DNA of 64,000 nt from Hippopus hippopus (taxonomy: Eukaryota > Mollusca > Bivalvia > Cardiida > Cardiidae): the NCBI GenBank assembly GCA_946811185.2, contig OX328099.1:36319299-36383298 (forward strand), in the 5' to 3' direction. A program made the translations under genes and the position numbers. How positions within the stretch are numbered: the stretch's first letter is position 1; every line of letters starts with the position of its first letter. Positions 1 to 12,289 of this stretch are shown in pieces. The notes under the pieces are model-generated. The model did no database searches. It saw only the letters and a list, made by a program, of their open reading frames with translations, and was not told the origin of the DNA.

Positions 1-1129
1 TATGAAGGGGCATCAATTCCTAGCGTTGCTACCATATCAGTATGGATATCCTTAATAATAAATCAACGCTCTTTCAGTAATTTATCCATTTTGCAAAAGT
101 TACATGTCTTGTTTACTTTAGAGTGCTACCTCTTCGACATAAACTGACCCAATGAAAGTAGTTTTCGAGTACTCTGCGTAAAAAAAGGTCAGGAAATAAT
201 AGTGCTGAAAAAGGACATCCCTGCTTAACTCCTTTAATACAAGGCTAACAACTTGTCAATCAGCCTCGTAATACAATAAACAGAACAAAAGGTTTGTTCT
301 CTTTGATGTTTTCTCATGTGGGTGTCAAAGGTCAGTGTACACCTGTTGTAAACAGTGCCTGTTCTATAAGAGTCATAAAGTACCCACATCATTCCCCTCG
401 ACCTTTAATCTGCTAAATGTTACTTTTCAGACAATGTAGATCAAGATAAGACAGCACAGAAAATCAGTTAGAGCTACATCGTCGAATGTAGTAATTAACC
501 GCTTGTCTCTTCCTCCCTTCCCCCCCCCCCCCCCCCCCCACGTAAAGAACTTTAAAATCACAAAATTTGGGTTTTGACCAATGGCTCAGTTTTTCTGAGT
601 CTAATTCTTTTAGCAATTTAAGGGTAAATTCACGCATGCGGATCCGATGACTTTTGAACGTATTTTGGCACATGTAGAATTTTGGCTAATTTTTCTCTAT
701 TTGCCTCAAAGATTCTCTTGTTGATAATTTTTCTACTTTAAAAATATTATATATTGTGACACCGACCTCTGATTCTATTTTATTGACAATTTCCACGTCA
801 CAAGTCACTATTCTAGCAGACAAAGACGTGACATAGGTGACAGGTGACGTTTCAATTTTATTTACTTTTCTCGAGGCTAACAGTGCTTTCAAAAGTACTG
901 GTTATTCTGTAATATTGTGGTAACCAGTGCAACTAGTATTGAATTTCCTGTGTTTTCTTGTCAGAATGGTGCAAAACACTTATTTCATGCCTTTGGCTGC
1001 TTTTACCGGAAAAGAAATTCGGTGTGATTGTCTGCAATGACAGAGAAAAGTTTCTTTTCGCAAAGAATATCTCCAAAGCGAGGATAGTTTTCTTTTACAT
1101 GAGCTGAGTTCCAAAGCTAAGCACGTATT
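1..1129. other. Non-coding stretch, no gene seen
   Basis: I see no convincing gene here. Short open frames lack recognisable motifs. The only notable sequence is a run of 20 C at 520-539. Confidence 0.5.
520..539. repeat. Poly-C homopolymer (20 C)
   Basis: Uninterrupted C run read directly from the sequence. It is a mutation- and error-prone tract. Confidence 0.95.
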
Positions 1130-1356
1130 TAACCCTTTACCAAACAATCCCTGGTTTTTACGACCCTGAGATAGAAGCCTTTTGAAAACATTGTGGGAAA
1201 AGGAGAAAATGCTGGTAACCAGCATTTTCTCCTTTTCCCACAATGTTTTCTACCCTGCTGGAAACAAATTTCAATTTTTGAGTTATGTTTATTTTGTCGT
1301 CTGCAAGTGCTTTCAATTTGGACCAGTCTAAAATTTTGTCTTTTGGTAAAGAGTTA
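1130..1356. mobile_element. MITE-like family C, full copy
   Basis: Starts with TTTAACCCTTTACC and ends with GGTAAAGAGTTAA, which are imperfect inverted ends. The centre is a palindrome around GCTGGTAACCAGC, flanked on both sides by complementary GGAAAAGGAGAAAA/TTTTCTCCTTTTCC arms. No protein is encoded. This copy serves as the reference for the family, which recurs about 20 times in the window. Confidence 0.75.
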
Positions 1357-1544
1357 AAACACAGTGCCTTAATTCTAAAAGTAAGTATCACACGTACTGA
1401 AATCTCACGACCGAGCTTGTGAAGTTTGACTCTCCATTTCGCGTATTCATCAGTCATTCTTAGTCTCATTCACAATATAATTCTAGATCTCGAGAAGAAG
1501 GGCTCCGATTAGATTGGCTGAAATCTACTTAACTACTTCTTGCC

Positions 1545-1825
1545 ATGAAGGGCTTGAAAGAAGGGAGTCGCAAGTTTGAATCCCTAACTCAGCGAAATTC
1601 TCTACGAAGATTGATAATAGTCATTGAGATAAGTTTCAATCCCTTTCTTACGTCTGATGATTGTTCCGACGATGGTTATGTTGGAAAGCAGCAAATAGCT
1701 TTGGGAAGAATATTGCGTAGAGCACTGGTAGACGAAACTCCGTGCAAAGCACTGGCAGATGCACTGGTCACCGCTATATAACTGAAATAATGTTGAAAAC
1801 GCGTTAAACACCATACAACAACCAA
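1545..1825 (+). mobile_element. SINE family E, diverged plus-strand copy
   Basis: The head contains a weak RNA polymerase III B-box-like string (AGTTTGAATCCCTAACTC). The tail is the family 3' end, with ACTGAAATAATGTTGAAAAC followed by GCGTTAAACACCATACAA. The same tail occurs at 12520-12556 and, inverted, at 34015-34060. Confidence 0.6.
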
Positions 1826-1859
1826 AGGCATTGTTATGGAAAGTTATCAAACATCATAG

Positions 1860-2558
1860 GGATTAATAAACAATAAAGACAAACATACTGATCTCGAATC
1901 TCGAAAGATAGAATATGAAAAATTTGTATTTACATTGAGTGAAAATTAACCGGACGATTTGGTTTTAGTAAATATCGAAGTAAACATAACAAACACTTGT
2001 TACAAGATGAGTAAACAACAAACATTTGTTCAACCACGTTGGTATTAGAGAACAGTCCTGCATCTAACACCAGTCAATAGCAACAGTGTCCGTATGCACC
2101 AACCAGTCCTAATAACATTCGCCCTTTTATTCAAAGGAACGCAGTTTTAGATTCGCTAAACCTTACTCCAACGGACTGTTGATTTCAAAAACAGAGGCAA
2201 GAGTTGCAAAATCAATTTTTGCGCGGGTGTTACACTTAGTTTTTATTATAAAAAAATATGGATAAAAACTTAAAACAGGTCTCGCACGACTTAAACATCC
2301 TTCAGTGCACCAATTTATCTAAAAGAGTATGGTTTAGCATGTGAATTGGGCCTTAGATATAAAAACGGTAGTTGATATATTTTGGATACATTGCGCCTCA
2401 TACAATGCAATACATCCGAGTTATCAACGTTTGACAAGATAATGACAAACGAGAATAAAATATTCCATTTGGTGTATTGCGTGAGACCATAAAATGATAC
2501 ATTGACCAAGTGTGGCCTCTAATTATTTGTACAGAATTTTGTAACGAGTCTTGGACTA
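1860..2558. other. Non-coding stretch, nothing recognised
   Basis: AT-rich DNA with no repeat family or coding signal that I can support. Confidence 0.4.
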
Positions 2559-2559
2559 G

Positions 2560-3075
2560 CAGCATATTCTTTTATTTGATAAAACAATCCTATATTTTCC
2601 GTGACATTATAATACATTAGAGTAACTAAACGAGTTAGTATCTCTCCTTCGACCAAATTGAACTGAATAAGAATGTCCTAGCCTACTAGTGCATCGCCTT
2701 CATTGTATATATCAAGACTATGCTATGAACAGTTCGGTCACTATTGATTTATGTCAGAGTTCATGAGAAGTATTAAGCGAGCAACATATCCTGGAACATA
2801 TTAACTGTTAAAAGAACCATACATTATCTCAGACTAGAGAATGTAGGTGGGCATCTCCTTCCATCAAATTAGAAGAGTATGTTCGCCTATTGGTTGGTGC
2901 ATTCCCTTCATTGTTTATACTGACGCCATACAATATAAGAATAAATAGTCTGGTCCCCTATTGATTTGTAGAGGAGTTCGTGAGAAGTCATAGACGTGTC
3001 CATTAGGATAACAGCTGATAAAACAACCGTACATAATCTGGTCAGAGTGACGTTAAGTGTCTCCTTCAGATGGTG
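2560..3075. repeat. Diverged ~210-bp tandem repeat, about 2.4 copies
   Basis: Landmarks such as TCTCCTTCGACCAAATT, TCTCCTTCCATCAAATT and TCTCCTTCAGATGG occur at about 2641, 2853 and 3059. Each of the first two is followed by a CCTTCATTGT string and then a GATTTATG/GATTTGTAG...GTTCATGAGAAG-type block. Divergence is substantial. Confidence 0.5.
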
Positions 3076-3224
3076 ACCATTGCAAATGTTGAAAGGGAAG
3101 TGGAAGATCGTGTGGTGCTATTTTATCAACTTTTGACGTCTTTCAACCTTTACTACGCTACATTTTAGGCTAGCCAATATTGAAAGCATAGCAGACAATT
3201 AAATAAATAGGGGCTAAGGTGACG

Positions 3225-3320
3225 AGATTTGTTTCTGAAAAGGTAGAAAAGATAGTAGGAAAAGGAGAAAATGCCGGTTACCAGCATTTTCTCCTTTTCC
3301 CACTGTTTTCAAAAGCTTTC
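3225..3320. mobile_element. MITE-like family C, core fragment
   Basis: Contains the family core AAAATGCCGGTTACCAGCATTTT with its complementary arms. The outer part to the left is missing. Confidence 0.65.
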
Positions 3321-3429
3321 TTCCACATGGTCGTAGAAACACTAGATCGTTTAGTGAATGGATACATATTACACATTTCGTATAAATGGAAACGGAAAAA
3401 TCTACCAATGTATATTTGTTGTTGTTTAT

Positions 3430-3700
3430 CTGGTGCTTTACGCTGTTTTTAGCAGCATTCCAGTGATATCACTACGGCAAGTGCATCTATCCAAAGATTC
3501 GTAGAACTTCCTTTCAAGTTCCTCCTAACACTCTAATTCCAAAATGCTGTGCTCTTCCAAACTTTTCCAAGGAATGTTTAGATGGGACTGAATCCAATGA
3601 CTTTCATCAGTCCTCGGAACATACTTTGGCCATGTCGGATATTCGAACTTGCAAGCCCTAGCTCACTACCCTTAAGGTTTACCATTTAGCCACACAGCTC
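3430..3700 (-). mobile_element. SINE family E, diverged minus-strand copy
   Basis: Reads GGTGCTTTACGCTGTTTTTA at the left, which is the inverted 3' tail. It ends near 3640-3665 with CGGATATTCGAACTTGCAAG, a degenerate inverted B-box region. Confidence 0.5.
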
Positions 3701-3809
3701 AGCAGTCATCCAGAAAGCTGATAAGTGTTTTGGAAAACTTATAAACAGTTATTTTTTTTCTGTATTGGTAGCTTAAAAATAAAAGAAACCTATATCACAA
3801 AACGTTCTT

Positions 3810-4060
3810 AAAGGCCCAGTATCGGCCAAAAATTAACACCGCAGGTGTCCAAACGCATTTAGATTTAAGGCATACTATCTGGAAATATTGAAATTATTTG
3901 CGAAGATGACAATCTGTTATTTTACGGTCGGTCCAAGGGTTCGCCGCTGGCAGATTCATAAACCAGGTAAAAAGTTGACAAATGATAGAGCGGCTTGGCA
4001 GCTTTTTACCTATTTTAAAGTTTTTTTTATCTGCCAGCGACCACTTAGCCTTTAATGTCT
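3810..4060. mobile_element. Palindromic element family H, copy 1
   Basis: Begins AAAGGCCCAGTATCGGCC and contains CGGTCGGTCCAAGGGTTCG, then ACCAGGTAAAAAGTTGACAA opposed by CAGCTTTTTACCTA. The same ordered blocks appear at 36695-37025, so this is a dispersed repeat with internal inverted symmetry. Confidence 0.55.
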
Positions 4061-4689
4061 ACGCGTAGACAAACTATGTAAAAAAAAGTATATTGATAAC
4101 TTGAATGGTGTTTTACGCCGATTTCAACATTTTCCCATTCATATAGCGGCTACATTTCATTTATTCATGTATATCGTGGGTTTCACTATTACTAGGTGTA
4201 GGTCAGCGCTGTCTACAAAAATTGTTCGCACAATACGAACTATCCAACATTTACTAGATCCAGAAAACCTAAAGCGTTATCACGAGGATAGATACATCTA
4301 TCTATTCAAATCATTAATAGTTTGTCATCTTGAGAATGAGAGTGATAGACCGACAGCAGTTTTGATAGCTCTCGTCAGCAATTAAGTCTGCTGATTTTAA
4401 TACCTATCTAGATATACATGTATGGTCTACCAAGAAAACTTGTAGTTCGAAAGAATTTGTATTAATCGGATGTTCAAACAATAAAAAATGATCAAAGAAA
4501 ATAGTATTATAAAGGCGTTTCCTTGATGTTATTTTTGCAAGAACAGTTGACCTTATTCTGCCTAGCTTACACGCTTTCCGTCTTACATACTTGCAGTAGC
4601 AAAACTTGTTTTCGTTAAATTTTGTTGTTGTTATTGTTGTTTTGGGTAAGTACAATCCTAGGCCTCTGAAACTCCATTGGTCTATCAAG

Positions 4690-5583
4690 GGATAACGAAA
4701 TTTTCATTATCGGACACTGTTACTATAAATAGCACATTGGGGGTTCCCTCTGTATCCTATATAGTAAGACAAGGTATGCAACGAAATCGAAGAAAATTTT
4801 ACCCCAGCCCCCTTTCAGAGATAATATTTAAACGAAAACGGATTAATGAGCCTAGTTACCGTTGCAGATTGGTTCATTAGTAATTTTTCTTCTGTACCCT
4901 GACCTTCGAAAGTTCCAAACGGCTCTTTCCATCAAGCAATAGCTCTCATCTCAAAAAAATTAAAAAACTTCCATATTTTCCGGATCGCCATGCGCTGACG
5001 TCACACGATTTGTAATCCTGCAGCGAATAATAATTAAATTCTTTTTTTCAAACATAGATCGGATTTTTTTTTTTTTTTTTTTTGTGTATTGATGAAATTA
5101 TTAAATCAACATTTCGTCTGATATAATTTATCTATTCATCTTATCCAGTTTCACCATTTTCAACTCCAATTTCGCATATTTTCAAATGTGTTTTTACCGT
5201 TCATTGGTCAAAAGCTTTGGCACGTCTTTTGATAGCAAATTTACGTGAGTTATAATTCCCTGCGTCATAACGAATTGTGTGACGTCAGCGCATGGCGATC
5301 CGGAAAATGTGGAAGCTTTTTAATTTTTTTGAGATGAGAGCTATTGCGTGATGGCAAGAGCCGTTTGGAACTTTCGAGGGTCAGGGTACAGAAGAAAAAT
5401 CATTTGTGAAACCATCTGCACCGGTAACTAGGTTTATTTTTCCATTTTCTGTTAAATATTATCTCTGAAAGGGGACGGGGGTCAATTTTTTTTCGATTTC
5501 GTTCACACCTTGTCTTACTATATACGATATAGAGGGAGTCGCCAATGTGCTGTTTATAGAAACAGTGTTAATGAAAATTTGAA
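4690..5583. mobile_element. ~0.9-kb inverted-repeat (foldback-type) element
   Basis: The left arm (about 4690-5030) and right arm (about 5245-5583) are imperfect reverse complements over more than 300 bp. Matching pairs include GGATCGCCATGCGCTGACGT at ~4982 with ACGTCAGCGCATGGCGATCC at ~5282, and the CTGTACCCTGACCTTCGAA / TTCGAGGGTCAGGGTACAG blocks. Each arm carries TGACGTCA. The unpaired middle is AT-rich with a long T run. No protein is encoded. Confidence 0.75.
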
Positions 5584-5715
5584 TATATATTCCGTGATAT
5601 ACAGGCGATGCACCAATGTGCTATAAGTGTTCAATGATCGACCAAGGACAATTTTAGTGTTCCGTGACAGACCAGTAGAGCTTCAAAGGCCTGTGGTACA
5701 ATAAAGAAGCGGCGA
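5583..5715. repeat. Dispersed repeat G, copy 1
   Basis: The blocks TTCCGTGATATACAGGCGAT, AATTTTAGTGTTCCGT and GGAGCTTCAAAGGC-like (here AGAGCTTCAAAGGC) occur in order. They recur in the same order at about 10615-10765. Confidence 0.5.
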
Positions 5716-6234
5716 GTGTGGACGAAGACTCAAAGTATCAACCGGTTTATCTAAGTCTACACCCTTGGAAAAATTCATGTACAATCACGTTCGACATTAT
5801 AGAATTTAGAATGTGAATTCCCCTAATTATAACAGCAATCTTACGGCGACAACATGCCTATAAAAATTTTAATGAAAGCAAAACGTACAACATTAGCATA
5901 TAGATGTCAAGAAAACAGCTTACCCAAAATAGAAAATTAAATAGCAGGAAAAACTTCCCTTTTGCTCCGGAGACACCCATGGTCGCTGTTTTATTTACGT
6001 TTCACATAATTTTTATATAGAATGGATACAAAAACACTTCCTGCGTCTAGCTTAAGATGTATTTGATTAGATATTGATAAAACAATTTCGCCAATCCGCT
6101 TATGTGGTCCTCATGACGCATGCGCTCTGTCACTTTTCTTTTTCGTACACTTTCTTCATATCAGTTAAACTGGTGGCCTGTGTCGATTGTCCCGTGTATC
6201 AGACGGTTACGGGGGATACAACGGATACCAGGTT

Positions 6235-6456
6235 AACCTTTCACCACACAATCCCGACTTTTAACGACCCCTTTGATGAAGGCTTTTGAAAACAATGAAA
6301 AAGAAAATGCAGGTAATCAGCATTTTTTTCCCTTTTCCCACTATGTTTTCTCTCCTTCCAACGACAAATTTTAGTTTTTAAACCTCATTTATTTTGCCGT
6401 CTGTAAATGCTTTCAATTTGGACAAGTCTAAAATTTTGTCGATTGATAAAGAGTTA
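6235..6456. mobile_element. MITE-like family C, full copy
   Basis: Starts TTAACCTTTCACCACACAATCCC and ends GATTGATAAAGAGTTAAAT. The core is degenerate (GCAGGTAATCAGCATTT) and one arm is shortened. Confidence 0.65.
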
Positions 6457-6706
6457 AATATCAGTGTGGTGTTTTGAATGCAGGGAAATTCTTGAGTGCC
6501 TGTAGAAACGCTTTGGTCACAGAGTGTCACTGCGTATGTCAACTCGACCCGATTTCTTGGACATAAATCTTGTACTGCCATGGGAAAACATAAGTATCGT
6601 TTGTTGATGGCTTAGATCAAGGATTAGACGGCAAAGAACGTGCCGTCTGATCTTTGACCTACTTCATGCGCAGCAGCATTCTGAGAGGTCATCAAAATAT
6701 CTATTC

Positions 6707-6945
6707 ATTTAACCCATTTACGACACAACCACGTGTTTTTACGACCCCCCCCCCCCAAAGGAAGAGGAATTTTTCAAAACATTGTTGGGAAAGGAAAAAA
6801 ATGCTGGTAAACAGCATTTTGTCCCTTTTCATTAATGTTTTCTGCCCAATTAACGACAAAAGTCTTTGAGCTAGACTTAATTTGTCGTCTGCAAATGCTT
6901 TCAATTTGGTAGAGTTATAAAATTTTGTCGTAATGGTAGAATAGT
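6707..6945. mobile_element. MITE-like family C, full copy
   Basis: Starts TTTAACCCATTTACGACACA and carries a poly-C insertion-like tract (6746-6755). The core is AAATGCTGGTAAACAGCATTT. Confidence 0.65.
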
Positions 6946-6964
6946 TAAGGTACAATAGCATTCA

Positions 6965-7235
6965 TAGCTGTCGAAAGGCAAAATGGGGTTTAATGCATCT
7001 CCGTAGTGCTTCATACCAAACAATTCGTCACATAATTATGGATCCATAAAAACTATATTGTTTAACAACCAACTGGATCATGAGGTAGTATTGTCCCTGG
7101 ACATGAAGGATATTGACAAATAGCAAAAATTTTCGACCCATGTTAGCCTGCGCGCATTGCGCAGGCTAACATGGGTCGATAATTTTTGCAAATGCATTGA
7201 ACCCATCTTTTACTGGGCGTGGCTTATTTATTTGG
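6965..7235. mobile_element. MITE-like family A, full copy
   Basis: One end reads GGGGTTTAATGCATCTCCGTAG, the other AATGCATTGAACCCATC, then GGGCGTGGCTTA. The core is a strong hairpin, GACCCATGTTAGCCTGCGC with its complement (7137-7177). It also contains the family string ATAATTATGGATCCAT. Confidence 0.7.
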
Positions 7236-7315
7236 CAACATCAGGAGAAACCTAATTTACAAAAAAAAAATAACTGACAAGAGCCACTCTGTCAAAAAAT
7301 CACCCCGAAGTTTTC

Positions 7316-7462
7316 ATCCTTTACCATACAATCCGGTATTTTCAGGCCCCTGAGGAAAAGGCTTGTGTGGTAAAAAGTTTCATTGTTTAAGCCACATTTA
7401 ACTTGTTGTCTGAAAATATATTTAATGCGAAGAAGTTTGTAAGTTTGTCGTCTGGTGAGAAG
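7316..7462. mobile_element. MITE-like family C, internally deleted copy
   Basis: Both family ends are recognisable (CCTTTACCATACAATCCGG and TTTGTCGTCTGGTGAGAAGTTA). The central palindrome is missing, so this is a deletion derivative. Confidence 0.5.
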
Positions 7463-8670
7463 TTATCTAACATTTACAAAGTGCTGTCTGCAAGATTGTG
7501 TAACTTGTTATGTGAATCAAGATTAGCTTGAAGGCTGATCTTGAAGGCTGATCTTTCAGTACAAATTATATAAAGCCGACCTATGTCGACGGCTGTTCGA
7601 ATACAATCCACTGAAACTTGAAAAGAGTTTTCATAGATTTGGATAAACAGGCGGGCAGCATAGATTCAATATCAGACTGCCAGTTTTGTGCAGTCTCATC
7701 TTGAGTCATTTGCCATTCGCAAAATCCTTTGGTTTTGCCTATCGCTTTCAAAAGCTTTGAGGTATTCTGTCCTCAGACGCCCATTTCACCTATGACGAAT
7801 TCGCGTATATTTGGAAACGAGACAAATACTATGGAAAGGTGATCATACTACCGTGTGTGTTTTTGTTGCGTTCAATATGGACTTTTCATACCTCTTTGAG
7901 CTTCAAATAACTCGGATATTGGTATTTTCAGTCTTTTAAGAAATATTTTCTCAATGCCTTTCTGTGTGGGGGTGGTGTGTGTTTCGAAAACATTTAGGAC
8001 AGAGTAGACCAAAAATCAAATTGCGTCTACACTTACCATAAGGAAGCAAAGAGTTGACCATCCAGCAGGTCCGTTTTTAAACTGTTATGTTTATACGCCT
8101 TTTTCTTTTCAAATGAAACGCGTATCTTTCGTAAAACAAGATATCATAGTGGGGTTGACAATTGAAAACTTGCTATGTAAATATTTACTGATAACATTTA
8201 AGAGTAATGTTCTCTACAAATACTCACAATCAAAGGGGAAATAGTTCGACTTGCCTTTGCCTTAAGTTGAAACTTTCTTCATTTCGAATCGGTTATGACA
8301 TCTTACCGCTAAATGGAACAGAATACTGAAACTGTTTTGATTTTTCTATATCAAGAGGAGTAATGAAAAGTACCTAGGTCAACAACAGCCTCTTTTTCCT
8401 CATTTTTTTGCAAATTGTTGTAAACTTTCAAGATTAAATATTAGTCCAACTCTTCGTTGGAAAAGGAGCAAAAAAAAAAAAAAACGGTGGGTTTGATAAT
8501 ACGTGTACTTATAGACTGTACAGTAATGAATTACATAGTAACGCATAAAAAATATCGAACTACCAAATAATAGATGTAAAGGAGTATCCTCTATTGTACC
8601 CATGTGCTAAGGTGTGAACAGGCGCAGAGGGGTATCGATTAATCGTGGAAAGGCTTGGTTATTGCTGTCA
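7463..8670. other. Non-coding stretch, no gene seen
   Basis: Apart from a degenerate family-D-like hairpin near 7525-7560, I see no supported feature. There is a poly-A tract at 8470-8483. Confidence 0.4.
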
Positions 8671-8672
8671 AA

Positions 8673-8840
8673 TAAGGCCTGCAACACGCGAAAAGGGACA
8701 GTCGGACATTTGCGTAAAGTGTCGTCTCGGATCAGCCTGCGCAGTCCGCGCAGGCTAATCCGAGACGGCACTGTACGACTACATTAGATTTTGCCCTACA
8801 GTAGACTTGTGCAAACCAGAAAATTACATAAAGACGAAAA
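8673..8840. mobile_element. MITE-like family B, partial copy
   Basis: Begins CCTGCAACACGCGAAAAGGG and contains AGTGTCGTCTCGGATC, then the hairpin of AGCCTGCGC and GCGCAGGCT and the linker ACTACATTAGATTTTG. It stops before the second half of the full-length copies at 9911 and 20237. Confidence 0.7.
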
Positions 8841-9561
8841 GTGTCGCTGCCGTAAGAAGTCTGTTCATCATGGACAAAAAGCAGTTCCGATGAAACTTGC
8901 ACACAATGATTTTGTTTCAGTCTGACGTTGGTAAAAATTCACAGTTTTGTTACAATGTAGACAAATAATTTCAGAGAGAAATCTAGTCAGCAATGTCTTA
9001 GAAATGGGGCACAGGCTATGATAATTGAGCTTTGCCCTATACGACTCTATTTGCCTATCCCAAACGTGTGTAACATAAGAAAATTCATAATGGATGAATA
9101 AGATCTTTAAATAAGGGTGGTTAACATGTGTTAAATAGTTATTTCGTTCCCAAGTTCTTTCTTATCCTTTTGGTCATTTAGTTTTCTGTACGTAATTACA
9201 ACCAATTTGTACCGGGTCAATATTAACCAGAAAATAGGCTTATCTGTCGCAATTGGTGACAGATAAGCCTTTTTCGAAACAATGTCGCAAAAGGAGATTC
9301 TACTCTACATGTTGATTTGTAAAAAAGTTAAATTTTTACTCCTATAAATTATCCATATTTTGATAATGCTTTTGTAAAAGTTGTTTGCAACAAATTCAAG
9401 AGGTAAAGGGGCCATAATAAATCAGCCTGTAGATTAAGACTACACGAGGCCCTTGTGCTGATCACAGTGACGGATACTTGAAATATGTACTTTATCAGTG
9501 TATGTATACCCCGTACCTAGGCAACTAAAAGCGAATTTATAGCATGTTCCACCTGGCCTTA

Positions 9562-9619
9562 ATGTCTGTCTGTCTGTCTGTCTCTTCGCCCGGCCGCCCG
9601 CCCGCCCGCCCGCCCGCCT
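9562..9619. repeat. (CTGT)n followed by (CCCG)n microsatellite
   Basis: Five CTGT-type units run into a GC-rich tract of CCCG/CCGC units, then (TTGA)n-like sequence near 9628-9650. Confidence 0.9.
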
Positions 9620-9910
9620 GACCGACCAATTGATTGATTGATAGATTGATCACTTTTTTTAAAAAGATGTTACATCAGTGATAAAAAAAATATATGGAAA
9701 TGTTTGAAACAAAATTATTTCAAACTCCTCTTAACTCATTTAGTGTCAAATGATAAACTCGACCTTTTCGAAGGCTGAAAGTACAATCCACTGAAACTCA
9801 GAAAGATTTGTGTCTTATACGTCTTACCAAACAGGCAGACGATAGATCCAAGATTAGACAGCAGATTCTATGGAGTTAGACAAACCCTGCCTTCTGTACA
9901 CTTATGTATA

Positions 9911-10168
9911 TGGTTTGCAACACGCGAAAAGGGGCATTCGGACATTTGCGTACAGTGTCGTTTCGGATCAGCCTGCGCAGTCCGCGCATGCTAATCCGAA
10001 ACGACACTTTCCGTTTTTATGTAATTTTCTGTTTTGCGCAAGTCTACTCTAGCACAAAATCTAATGTAGTCGTAAAGTGCCGTCTCGGATTAGCCTGCGC
10101 GGACTGTGCAGGTGGATCCGAGACGACACTTTACGCAAACGTCCGAATGCCCCTTTTCGCGTGTGAAA
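9911..10168. mobile_element. MITE-like family B, full copy
   Basis: Terminal inverted repeats read GGTTTGCAACACGCGAAAAG at the left and CTTTTCGCGTGTG at the right. Inside are two hairpins built on AGCCTGCGC/GCGCAGGCT, separated by a short AT-rich linker. Neither half encodes a protein; open frames here are by-products of the palindromes. Confidence 0.8.
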
Positions 10169-10242
10169 CGAAACTTTCAAGTTGATTGTAAAGACACAAA
10201 TTTTGCTATTTCAAAATTATTTTGGGGGGAATTTATATCTCT

Positions 10243-10318
10243 TTATCGGACAGTGTAGATCCAAGATCAGAATGCACGTTCTGTGCAGTGTGATCTTGAC
10301 CTACACTGTCCGCAAAAG
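10243..10318. repeat. Family D short palindrome
   Basis: CGGACAGTGTAGATCCAAGA pairs with the inverse of GATCTTGACCTACACTGTCC, around a centre GCACGTTCTGTGC. The result is a near-perfect ~65-bp hairpin. Confidence 0.7.
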
Positions 10319-10477
10319 GTCCTTGGGTCGCGCTTAGCAGCCTAAGGGTTAAAAGAGGTATGACCGATCAGATTTGTTTAATATACCATCTTGGACAAAT
10401 CTGATTGGTCCACTATTTTTTTTTTTTTTCATTTCACTACCATCTAATTATTCCTTGTTCTTCGAACTTTGAACCTT

Positions 10478-10600
10478 TAACATACAATTCCCAGTTTAAA
10501 CGGTCCTAATGAACATTGTTCGTCAAAAGGTTTTGGAAAATGAAGAAAATGCTGGTAACCAGCATTTCCCCCTTTTCCACAATGTTTTCTAATCAGAGGC
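10478..10600. mobile_element. MITE-like family C, right-truncated copy
   Basis: Left end CCTTTAACATACAATTCCC and core AAATGCTGGTAACCAGCATTT are present. The right end is replaced by repeat G. Confidence 0.65.
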
Positions 10601-10614
10601 CAATGTGCTATCTT

Positions 10615-10765
10615 TAGTAAAAGTGCTCACGAAAATTTTCAGTATTCCGTGATATACGGGCGATATATCTATAACTATTTAGAAATTGGTCGCCGATCGA
10701 CCCATGAGAATTTTAGTGTCCCGTCATTACCAATGGAGCTTCAAAGGCATTTAGTCTGATCTTGC
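10615..10765. repeat. Dispersed repeat G, copy 2
   Basis: Shares the ordered strings CCAATGTGCTAT, TTCCGTGATATACGGGCGAT and GGAGCTTCAAAGGC with 5560-5715. Confidence 0.5.
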
Positions 10766-11539
10766 CGTTCTCCTTTGGATGTCCAGATTTAATTGTTTGA
10801 GGTCTGCTATATCCGATAATTACCAATCCAAGCCTGGGTACCTGTCAGATCATTGTTTTTAGTACAACACAAACATATTGTCGAAAATCTGTATAGATCG
10901 TCAAGGATAGCGCGATAAGTGAATAAAAAATGTAATTATTCGTCGTTTGAGTTCATGAATTAGACGAAAATTACTTTCCCTGTTGGAATAAGTTCCGATA
11001 GGTGGCGCTGTAAGCTATGCACGTGTAGTCCATGCTATCAGCCGATGTCCATTCAGCCTTGGGACCGACAAGCGACCGGACGTGTGTTTTGTTCTTTTTT
11101 CCATATAAAATATTTCTTCTTCTTTTCTTAAGGTTTGTACTAGTTACATAGTACATTCCTGTATATTTATGTAAATCACAGAATACTTAAAGAATGTTAT
11201 TAGTTCATGGTAGATAGTTCATTACTAAGTTAGGGTATATGTTCGGCCAGGTTTATATGACATGTTTAATAATATTGCAGCTATATGAAATTGCTATGTA
11301 ACAATGCTATTTCCAGTCATTGTATTTGAACAATGTAGCGTTTGTAATACATCGTTCGGTTGGTCTCCCAACGGCGTGCACCAAATATATGTGTTTGTTG
11401 TTATCGGGACATGTTGGGACAGGGAACTTTTTTTTTAATTATCGCATCGACCCAGGATAGTTGAAACCTAACCTCTTGGTAGATCCTAGACAATAGATGG
11501 TTAGTTATCATCATATTTCATACAGAATGTAAAGCGCCG

Positions 11540-11840
11540 AGTTCGATAGCTCGGTGTGAAACGTGTCGGGCTTGAAACCAGGGGGCCACTGGTTCGAAAT
11601 CCCGGCTCGTCCATTTTTTTCCCTAGAGTTCATGATATTCATTGTGACAGGATTCATTCTTCTCTCACCGTTGACTATCGTCGTGTCACCGAGTGTTGTG
11701 TGGGAAAGGGAGCCAGCGGTTCGGTAAGAATTTAGGGCGAGATACTGGTATAAGAAACTAAAGTAAAATGGAGATGCATACTGGCCACCGCGATATAGCT
11801 GAAATATGTTGTAAACCGTGTTTTAACATTGCAAACATAC
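11540..11840 (+). mobile_element. SINE family E, tRNA-headed copy
   Basis: The head (11542-11612) resembles a tRNA: an A-box-like ATAGCTCGGTGTGAAACG and a B-box-like CTGGTTCGAAATCCCGGCTC. The tail at 11780-11840 carries the family string CCACCGCGATATAGCTGAAA. RNA polymerase III transcription is inferred only. Confidence 0.6.
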
Positions 11841-12289
11841 CAATAAACTTATTGGGAGAAGGAAAATCCAGGGGAAGGTACATGTTTCAGATTTTGATAT
11901 TTACAAATTTTCATTTACCTCCCTTGTCTTTCGATCATAACGAGCAAAATTTGTTTTCTTAGGTTTTAGACTTATAACAAAAGAAAATTGGTGTAATTGT
12001 GCCCTTAAAGCTACTTATAACCAGATTTCTGCTAAAATTAGAAGAAGAAAAAAAAGATACAGAAAAATAACATTTTACATTCGTCTGCACAGATGAACTT
12101 TAATCCAAAACATTTCAATTGTGTGCAATGTTCATCTCAAAAATACTTAACATATAAAAAGTTTGTCGTTAACTCTGGCTAAATTTCTTATCCCGTTCGT
12201 CATAAGGTTATCGATATCGCGAAAGACGGTATGTAGGTATATTTTTTACACATACTCCACATCTGTAAAGTACGTCTGCGTCAATAGGT

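Noticed and set aside
1158..1469. Open frames across family C repeats (also 6701-6961, 13751-13942, 24967-25209, 63182-63433)
   Set aside because: They follow MITE palindromes, appear on both strands and share no sequence beyond the repeat.
9870..10185. Overlapping plus-strand frames, and similar ones near 20125-20533, that look like conserved peptides
   Set aside because: The similarity is that of the family B MITE, which is read in several frames. No coding constraint.
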